A DNA stretch of 10,018 nt from DASUPK01 sp036276255 (GTDB taxonomy: Bacteria > Actinomycetota > Thermoleophilia > Solirubrobacterales > 70-9), in assembly GCA_036276255.1 (NCBI GenBank), contig DASUPK010000118.1, forward strand, positions 1-10,018. Direction: 5' to 3'. Positions within the stretch are counted from its first letter, which is position 1. Each line of letters starts with the position of its first letter. This document shows positions 1-5,800 of the stretch, in pieces. The notes beneath the pieces were generated by a model. The model was not told the origin of the DNA. It ran no database searches and saw nothing but the letters and a program-made list of their open reading frames with translations. Position numbers and translations under genes: made by a program.

Positions 1-153
1 GTTGTAGCCGCACAGCCGCAGCGCGTCGGAGGCGCTCGGCGCCGGCAGGGCCCGGTAGCGGTCGGCGGTCAGGTGGTCGCAGAGGAGCTCGCGAGTCGCG
101 TCGTCGTCCTCGCAGACGACCACCGTGGCGATCTCCTCGACCTGAGGGAGCAT
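1..153 (-). CDS. Response regulator, N-terminal part of receiver domain (truncated by window edge)
   Basis: This is my own translation of the minus strand; the frame is open from an ATG at 153 to position 1, giving 51 residues. The N-terminus looks like a CheY-like receiver domain: a hydrophobic strand (VVVCEDD, residues 11-17) ends in the acidic pair that binds magnesium, here Glu15-Asp16, and is followed by ATRELLCDHL, the usual first helix. The phosphoacceptor aspartate and any output domain lie outside the window, so it could be a DNA-binding regulator, a stand-alone receiver or part of a hybrid protein. The ATG is the only ATG/GTG/TTG start after the in-frame stop at 196-198, and a purine-rich AAGGGGG lies just upstream (156-162), though very close to it. 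A GTG at 121-123 with GAGGAG nine bases before it is an alternative, but it would clip the first strand. It is transcribed divergently from the HMG-CoA reductase gene. Confidence 0.75.
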   Translation of the reverse strand, partial: MLPQVEEIATVVVCEDDDATRELLCDHLTADRYRALPAPSASDALRLCGYN

Positions 154-275
154 GCCCCCTTGAGTCGTGAGCCCCGAGAACTCTTCCCCCGCGCCTCACC
201 CTTACTGGACGTCTTCGTCGCTCACCTGGACAGCTCTTCGTTGGGCTTCGCCGTCACGATCGCGGGGGAGCGGGT

Positions 276-331
276 GTCAGGGGTCCCACGAGTACCACCC
301 ATTTCCCAGGGCTCGCGCTCGCGACCCTGAC
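276..331. repeat. Nested imperfect inverted repeats
   Basis: The outer arms are GTCAGGGGTC (276-285) and GACCCTGAC (323-331). They are complementary apart from one extra G in the left arm. An inner imperfect palindrome at 308-328 pairs AGGGCTCGCG with CGCGACCCT, with one bulged base. The inner right arm overlaps the outer right arm, so the two pairings would be mutually exclusive. This could be a regulator-binding region or a structured leader in the divergent promoter region, or chance in GC-rich DNA. There is no T-run, so it is not a convincing terminator. Confidence 0.3.
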
Positions 332-420
332 CGGCCCGAGGCATGACTGGCGCCCGGATAAGCCGCGTGGTGGCAAGCCCACGCCCCGATGCCCCGCTGG
401 CGCACTCCGGCTCTTGGTGA

Positions 421-448
421 TGTAATTGGCTATCAAGCGTTCAATTGG
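421..448 (+). promoter_or_regulatory. AT-rich island with AATTGG direct repeat upstream of HMG-CoA reductase
   Basis: In otherwise very GC-rich DNA, positions 421-448 are clearly AT-rich. They contain AATTGG twice (424-429 and 443-448, 19 bp apart) and TATCAA at 431-436, which could serve as a -10-like element. No -35 hexamer sits 16-18 bp upstream of TATCAA; TTGGTG at 414-419 is only 11 bp away. The position suggests a promoter or operator for the reductase gene, but the assignment is weak. Confidence 0.3.
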
Positions 449-451
449 AGG
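447..451 (+). promoter_or_regulatory. Ribosome binding site that sets the HMG-CoA reductase start
   Basis: GGAGG lies nine bases before the ATG at 461. This is a near-ideal Shine-Dalgarno sequence, and no comparable site precedes the upstream in-frame ATG at 389. It is the main reason for shortening the gene by 24 codons. Confidence 0.85.
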
Positions 452-460
452 CGACGCTCT

Positions 461-1609
461 ATGCGCCAGATCCTCGGAGCCAACCCGGCGATGCGACGGG
501 CCTGGCTCGCGCACAACACCGGGCACGCCCTGGAATCCGCGGCAGAGACGGGGTTCGCGCCCGAAGACGCCCGCGGGAAGATCGAGAACCTCGTGGGGGC
601 GACCCATATCCCGCTCGGCATAGGCGGACCCATCCTTGTCAAGGGACAGCACGCCGACGGGGAGTTCTTCGTGCCCTTCGCGACGACCGAGGGGACTCTC
701 GTCACGACCTATCAGTACGGCATGCGGGCGATCAGCGAGGCGGGTGGCGCCAACGCGTACGTGTTGGCGGACGCGCTCGACATCACCCCCTGCTTCGTGG
801 TGAGGACGACGCGAGATGCGCTCGCCCTGGCGACCTGGCTTGACGATCACCTGACCGAGCTCCAGGCTCTGGCCGCCGAGAGCACGGCTCACGGCCGTCT
901 GGTCGAGATCCGCCCGCATGTGTTCGGCCGGCGCGTGTTTGCCCAGTTCGTGTTCAGCACGGGCGACGCAATGGGCCTCAACATGGTCAATCTCGCGGTC
1001 GACCAGATCTGCCGGCATGTCGCTGAGGCGGTGCCGTGCGAGCGGTGGTACCTGCGCTGCAATTACTCGAGCGACAAGAAGCCCGCCGCCATCAACCTCT
1101 TCCGGCCCTATGGCAAGGAGGTGGCGATCGACCTGACCCTGCCCGCCAGCGTCGTCGAGGCGCACCTCGGCGTGTCGCCCTCGGATCTGGTCGAGTTCGC
1201 GGCCTCCGGTCGGCTAGGCACCATGCAGGCGGGCGCGCTCGGGGCGAACGCCCACTTCGCGAACGGCCTGGCCGCCATCTACATCGCGTGCGGCCAGGAC
1301 GTCGCGCAGATCGTCAACGCGAGCATCGGCTTCCTGGATGTCGAGCTGGTTGGCGCGGCCGATCTCTACGTAGCCGCCCGGCTGCCGAACCTGGTGGTCG
1401 GCACTGTCGGCGGTGGGAGCAGCCTCCCGACGCAGCGCGAGTGCCTGGCCCTGCTTGGCTGCGACGGTGAAGGCACGGCGCGGAAGTTCGCCGAGATCGT
1501 GGGGGCGACCCTCGTCGCCGGCGAGCTTGCAATCTGCGCGGCACTGGCCAATGATCGGTTCATCGAGGCCCATCGGCGGAACCGACGCATCGCTGCCGTT
1601 GCCGGGTAG
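461..1609 (+). CDS. Hydroxymethylglutaryl-CoA reductase
   Basis: The 382-residue product would reduce HMG-CoA to mevalonate with NAD(P)H in the cytosol. It matches the soluble catalytic core of the family, with no membrane segments. Motifs in order are ENLVGATHIPLGIGGP (42-57, substrate site), ATTEGTL with catalytic Glu77, GDAMGLNMV (168-176, nucleotide site), SDKKPAAIN with catalytic Lys206, ACGQDVAQ with catalytic Asp280, LPTQ near 322, and IEAHRRNRR with catalytic His371. DKKPAA and GQDxAQ resemble class I (eukaryotic/archaeal) enzymes. Two places differ from the class I pattern I remember: TTYQYGMRAI follows the catalytic Glu where an S..RG.(K/R)A sequence is usual, and PYGKEV stands where GRGKSV is usual. 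An in-frame ATG at 389 would add 24 residues of no family likeness; the ATG at 461 has GGAGG upstream. No other mevalonate gene is in the window, so whether it serves isoprenoid supply or a special pathway is open. The family call is firm; bacterial homologues are named mvaA or hmgA. Confidence 0.95.
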   Translation: MRQILGANPAMRRAWLAHNTGHALESAAETGFAPEDARGKIENLVGATHIPLGIGGPILVKGQHADGEFFVPFATTEGTLVTTYQYGMRAISEAGGANAYVLADALDITPCFVVRTTRDALALATWLDDHLTELQALAAESTAHGRLVEIRPHVFGRRVFAQFVFSTGDAMGLNMVNLAVDQICRHVAEAVPCERWYLRCNYSSDKKPAAINLFRPYGKEVAIDLTLPASVVEAHLGVSPSDLVEFAASGRLGTMQAGALGANAHFANGLAAIYIACGQDVAQIVNASIGFLDVELVGAADLYVAARLPNLVVGTVGGGSSLPTQRECLALLGCDGEGTARKFAEIVGATLVAGELAICAALANDRFIEAHRRNRRIAAVAG

Positions 1610-1685
1610 CTGACGCCCCCGAAGGCGGTCAAAACCCAAGCAGCTAAGTGGAGGGAGTGTCCGCGTTCCTGGGCTTGGAATTACC

Positions 1686-1697
1686 ATGGCCGCGTGA
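1686..1697 (+). other. Three-codon mini-ORF overlapping the HEAT gene start
   Basis: ATG GCC GCG TGA lies directly before the HEAT-repeat gene, and its stop overlaps the GTG start in the arrangement GTGA. TTGGAA ends five bases before the ATG and is a better-placed ribosome site for it than for the GTG. The arrangement could allow termination-reinitiation at the GTG, or be coincidence; the sequence alone cannot decide. Confidence 0.2.
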
Positions 1698-2146
1698 GCG
1701 ACTCGGTCCACCAGCGCCTTTGCACTCTGCTCGGGGAGGACCCTGTGCCGGAGGTCCGGACGGAGGCGGCGCGAGCGCTCGGAGTCACCGGGGAATCCAA
1801 TCAGTCGGTTGAGCCGCTTGTCGCGGCGCTCGATGACTCGAGCGCCGAGGTACGACGGGCGGCGACCCTCGCCCTTGGGCGCATTCCGGATCCCCGTGCC
1901 GTGGAGGCGCTCGTCGCCGCCCTTGGCGAACGGCCTGAGCTCTGGCGCGAGGCATCGGCCGCGCTGGCGGCTGCCGCCGACCCCGACCTGCTGGACCGGC
2001 TCGTGCCATTCCTTGACTCGGAGTCGAGCCACGTGCGCTCCGGCGCCATTCGCGCGATCGCCGCGGTCAGCAGCTCCACGCGGCGGGCGGAGCCCCCCGT
2101 CTTCGAGTACACCGACGACGAGGGGCACCGGCACATCCTGTTCTGA
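1694..2146 (+). CDS. Small HEAT-repeat protein
   Basis: The 150-residue product is built almost wholly of HEAT-like (PBS-lyase-type) helical repeats. Four units can be seen at about residues 7-33, 38-64, 69-95 and 99-125, each with the pattern ..LV.AL.D....VR..A..ALG (for example DDSSAEVRRAATLALGRI). It ends in a short charged tail, FEYTDDEGHRHILF, with no further repeat. Such proteins usually act as protein-interaction scaffolds; phycobilin-lyase activity should not be inferred from the repeat name. There is no signal peptide or membrane segment. The start is a GTG, the only usable start in this frame after the reductase gene. Its Shine-Dalgarno sequence is poor (TTGGAA, 13 bases upstream). 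It lies 84 bp after the reductase gene on the same strand, so the two may share a transcript. Its partner and role are unknown. Confidence 0.83.
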   Translation: MSDSVHQRLCTLLGEDPVPEVRTEAARALGVTGESNQSVEPLVAALDDSSAEVRRAATLALGRIPDPRAVEALVAALGERPELWREASAALAAAADPDLLDRLVPFLDSESSHVRSGAIRAIAAVSSSTRRAEPPVFEYTDDEGHRHILF

Positions 2147-2174
2147 TCTGGCGCTCGAAGGCCGCGCTCGCCAA

Positions 2175-2852
2175 CTAGGAGAGCTCAATGGGCGCCGCCT
2201 CGGACGCCGGGTGGCTCGTCACCGTCATCACCCATCCGGCATCGTGGCGCCACCAACCGAGTTCGACCGGACCGCGCTCCCAGCTGATCTGAAGCCGCGC
2301 CCACGACCCAGCAGGCTGAGCGAGACCCTCGGCCTCGACGGTGGCGCGGCGGAGGTTCAGCCGCAGGCCCTCGCGCCTCGCCTTCGAGGCCGCCTCCTTC
2401 GCGGTCCAGATCAAGTTCGCCGCCAGGTGCCGGGCCTCACCGTTCTGGGCGCTGACCAGCTTCCGCTCGGCGGGGCGAAGCCACTCCCGGAGGAACGCCT
2501 CGCTACGAGGCTCGACCGCCTCGAGATCACAACCGAGTGCCCTGGTCCCATCTGCCACGGTCGCCAGCGCCCGCCCCGCGCGGTGGCTGAGCGAGATGGC
2601 CAGGTCCGCCGGCGAGTCATCGATCAGAGCCTCGGGCGCGCCATCCTCAGCGGCTGCGATCACCACCGACTCCAGGGCCACCCCGCGCCATGCCGCCACT
2701 GCAGCCTTTCCGGTCCAGCGCCCGAGCCGCCAGTCGTCGCGACGCTTGGGGACTCGAAGCTCCGAGAGAACCTCGCCCTCCTGCTCGCTGAGCCAGCGAT
2801 CGTGCCGAGGCACGTCACCGAGCTCGCGCGTCAGCCACCCGAGCTCTGTCAC
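2175..2852 (-). CDS. 4'-Phosphopantetheinyl transferase, Sfp type
   Basis: The 225-residue enzyme would move the phosphopantetheine arm of CoA onto a conserved serine of acyl carrier domains, turning apo-carriers into working ones. Family signatures are visible: WRLGRWTGKAA (41-51), the SLSH element (87-90), GCDLEAV with metal-binding Asp109 and Glu111 (107-113), and WTAKEAASKA (149-158), with Lys152 and Glu153 in the catalytic helix. Length matches the two-lobed Sfp class (about 220-240), not the 120-residue AcpS class. The start is a GTG with AAGGGA six bases upstream (2859-2864), inside the end of the carboxylase gene, which it overlaps by 38 nt. It is the last gene of the minus-strand operon and the natural activator of carrier domains expected in the upstream synthase, comparable to PfaE beside Pfa synthases. 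It ends 28 bp from the convergent HEAT-repeat gene. Confidence 0.94.
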   Translation of the reverse strand: MTELGWLTRELGDVPRHDRWLSEQEGEVLSELRVPKRRDDWRLGRWTGKAAVAAWRGVALESVVIAAAEDGAPEALIDDSPADLAISLSHRAGRALATVADGTRALGCDLEAVEPRSEAFLREWLRPAERKLVSAQNGEARHLAANLIWTAKEAASKARREGLRLNLRRATVEAEGLAQPAGSWARLQISWERGPVELGWWRHDAGWVMTVTSHPASEAAPIELS

Positions 2853-5800
2853 CGCTCGTCCCTTCGCCGCTGATCCGCTGCATCCCCCGCTCGATCGCCT
2901 CGATCAGGTAGGGGCGCAGCTCGGCCGCCGGGATGATCGAGCTGACCGAGCCAACCTCGACCGCTCGCTCGACGCTATGGACCGAGTCGAACTCCGCGGC
3001 CAGCTCCCCCTGCTGTTCCGCGTGCACCTGATCCCAGAGCTCGGACCGCTCGGCGCGAAGGCGGGTTCGCTCCGGACCGTCAGCTGCGGCGATCCGCTCG
3101 TCGAGCGCAGTGATCCGCGGATCGCGATCCGTGGATTGCTTGACCTCGCGCGCGAAGACCACCGCGGCTGCCGGAGCTCCACCGATCACCGATGCATGAG
3201 CCCCCTCGAGCGCAACCGTCTCCAGGTTCTCGTTGAGCCGTTGGGAGAAGACCACGAAGGCGCCCCCGTGGTACCGCGAGATCACACAGAAGACGAGCGG
3301 CCCGTCGAAGTTGACGACTGCCCGCCCGATCTCGGCTCCGAACTCCAGCTGCCACTCCCGCATCGACTCCGGCGAGCCGTCGAAGCCGGCCAGGTTGGCG
3401 AGCACCACGACGGGTCGCCGGCCGGCGACGGCGTTGATCGCCCTGGCGATCTTCTTCGAGGAGCGTGGGAACAACGTGCCTGACGTCCACTGCGTTGGGC
3501 CGTCCGCGGGCACCTGACCCCGGCGAACGATCGGACGCGACTCGATCCCGAGCAGCGCCACCGGCCAGCCGCCGAGATGAGCGTCCCAAACGACGGCTCC
3601 CTCGGCGTCCCGCATGGCCGCCCAGCGCTCCAGAGGCGAGTGATCCTGGTCGATCGTCGCTCGCATCACCGAGCGGATGTCGAAGGCGGCCCTGCGGCCG
3701 GGATTCGTCTCGTCCGAGAAGATCTCACCGACCCGGGCGAACTGCGAGCTGCCGTGGTGCGGCATCTCGCCCACGTCGCGATCGCGCGGATCCGAGGAAC
3801 TCGCGCGACGCGGGAACCGCTCCGCAGGGGCGACGTAGGCGTGGTCGTAGTAGTCGAGCAGCACCCGGCATGCGCCCGCAAGATCGGGGGCCCAGTACTG
3901 GGCTTGGCCATTCGGTCCCATGATCCGCTCGTAGCCGCCGATCCCGAAGTTGTCCTCCGCCGAGACTCCGCCCGAGTAGTCGAGCGCCTGCTTCCCGGTG
4001 AGCACCATGGCGCTCTCCGGCGTCATCACGAGGATGCCCCGCGTGTGCATCAGCATCGTCGCCTCGGCATTCCAGTAGGGCTGCGCCCCGACATTGATCC
4101 CGGCGATGACGATATTGAGCTCGCCGCCCCGCTGCGTGTACTCGACGATCCTGCGCAGGACCGCGGCGATCCAATCCATGCTCTCGGTGCCGCTGTCCAT
4201 CGCGATCTTCGCGCCGGCCGAGAGCGCGAACCACTCGAGCGGCACGCCGCGCTCCTCGGCGAGATCGAGGGCGGCGATGATCCGGCGGCACTCCCCTTCG
4301 GCCAGCGAGCCGAGTGACTTCGTCGGATCGCCGAGCAGGGTCACCCGGTCGATCCCCTCGGGATAGCGCTCGGTGTAGTTGCGGACCAGTCCCACGACGA
4401 TCCCCGCCGGGTTCGTCGCGAGGGGGCGATCAACCGGGACGAGGCGGCCATCGTCATCGAGGTCGAGCTCGGTGAAGTCGCCGGAGGGCTGGTGTGGTGG
4501 CGCGCCGTCGTCGTGCGCACCGTCGCCGGAGTGCGCCGGCGCGACCATCTTGACGATCTCGGCCGGGTGCAGGGTGCCTCGGCGGCGGGCCGCGACGATC
4601 CGCTCGCCGGCCTCGTCGTACGGCATCAGCGGACGGTCCGGTGGGTCGTCGACCTCGATCACCACGCCAGAGCCTGACGGGAAGAACCGGATCACCCTGT
4701 CGCGAACAGAGCCGTCCGGCTCCCGCAGCCTGCCGCGGACCAAGATCATCTCGATGCCCAGGCCCCGCGTCAACGGGCCGACCCGGGTCACCATCGGCTC
4801 CATCTCGGCCGGCAACAACTCGATCACCGGCCACGCGTAGAGCAAAACGCGGTTCCACTGGGGTCGCCGGCTCGGCTTGCGGTGCGCCTGGAACCGGCGG
4901 ATCCCGCCCAGAGCCTGGACCAGCATGCGCTCGAGCTCCGGGAGCGAGGTGACCTGCCCGCTTCGGTCGCGAATGGCGGTCAGATCGCGAACCTCCGCGA
5001 GGGCGAAAAGCCGCTCCTCCTCGGGATTGTCTCGCGCTCTGCCGAGCACCAGGTAGACGTCCTCGGCCGGGGACGGCAGCCGCTCGAGGGTGAAGTTGGC
5101 CAAGCGCTTGAATTGGAGACGGTCGGCCATCTCGGGGTGCACGCCCCTGAGCAGCTCGTCCTCGGCGATCCCGGACCCAGTTCGCCGGTAGGTGAAGATG
5201 TCCACCGCGGACATCCCGCGCCCGCGGCCCGGCTCGGCAATCGCGAGGACGACCCGGTCGACGGTCGCGGGAAGGCCGGCATCGTCCAGCACCGATGCGA
5301 GCCGGGCCGCCAGCTCTTCCTGCTCGGGCGGCTCGCCCTCGTAATCGGCGTAGAAGTCGGCCACCAGCCGCTCGCCCTCCGGGAGGGAGGCGGCATAGCC
5401 GGCGAGAGAGGCCGCCGCTCTCGGCAGTCCCTCCAGCGCGACGTAGGCGGTCGCCACGCGACGGTGCCCACCGTCGTGGGGGTGGGCCGCTGTGAGCAGG
5501 GACCCTCCCTCGCCCTGGTGTTCCTCGAAGCCCTCGAGGGCGTGCCTGCGGTAGTAGCGCCGTGTCATCACCTCGAGCAGCACCCGGCGGAGCGAGGGCT
5601 CGGCGGTTCGCAGGCGCTCGCTCAGCATCGGGGCCAGCGGACGCGTGCAGTCGACCAGCGCCCTGATCAGGTCGGCCCGCCCCGGAGCCTCCGGGTCCGC
5701 GAGGAGCTGCTCCAGCTGCGCTTCGGCCTCGCGGTAGGCCGCCGCGGTCGCGCCCTCGATCACCGGCTGGTCGAAGTAGTGGAAGCGGACCTCTCGGGAC

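Larger units (their letters stand above)
154..460. other. Divergent intergenic region
   Basis: This 307-bp stretch separates the response-regulator start from the HMG-CoA reductase start. I see no convincing gene in it. A plus-strand open frame at 73-330 runs through it, but it is antisense to the receiver-domain codons and its translation resembles nothing I recognise. The stretch holds imperfect GC-rich inverted repeats around 276-331 and a short AT-rich island at 421-448 directly before the reductase ribosome binding site. Promoters for both flanking genes should lie here, but I cannot identify a matched -35/-10 pair with consensus spacing. Confidence 0.7.

Noticed and set aside
73..330. 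Plus-strand 85-codon frame near the left edge
   Set aside because: Its first part is antisense to the receiver-domain codons, the product resembles nothing known to me, and it has no clear ribosome binding site.
389..460. Upstream in-frame ATG for HMG-CoA reductase
   Set aside because: The extra 24 residues (rich in Arg and Trp) have no family counterpart and span the AT-rich promoter-like island. The ATG at 461 has a GGAGG at ideal spacing.
254..1165. Minus-strand open frame of 303 codons opposite HMG-CoA reductase
   Set aside because: It is antisense to a gene with complete catalytic motifs and has no recognisable domain.
1610..1693. Terminator between the reductase and HEAT genes
   Set aside because: There is a short CGCC/GGCG stem near 1615-1628 and a CCAAGC/GCTTGG pair (1636-1641 and 1673-1678), but the stems are short, one loop is 31 bases and there is no T-run. 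Read-through seems as likely.
2147..2174. Bidirectional terminator between the convergent genes
   Set aside because: Only a 5-bp stem (TGGCG at 2149-2153 with CGCCA at 2169-2173) can be drawn, with a 15-base loop and no T-run on either side, so it is not enough to call a terminator.
1214..2188. Minus-strand open frame of 324 codons across the reductase end and the HEAT gene
   Set aside because: It is antisense to two supported genes, and its translation is Arg/Gly-rich with no family likeness.
1809..2873. Plus-strand open frame of 354 codons across the HEAT gene and the PPTase
   Set aside because: It overlaps the HEAT gene out of frame and is antisense to the PPTase, whose motifs are unmistakable. 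The translation has no recognisable domain.
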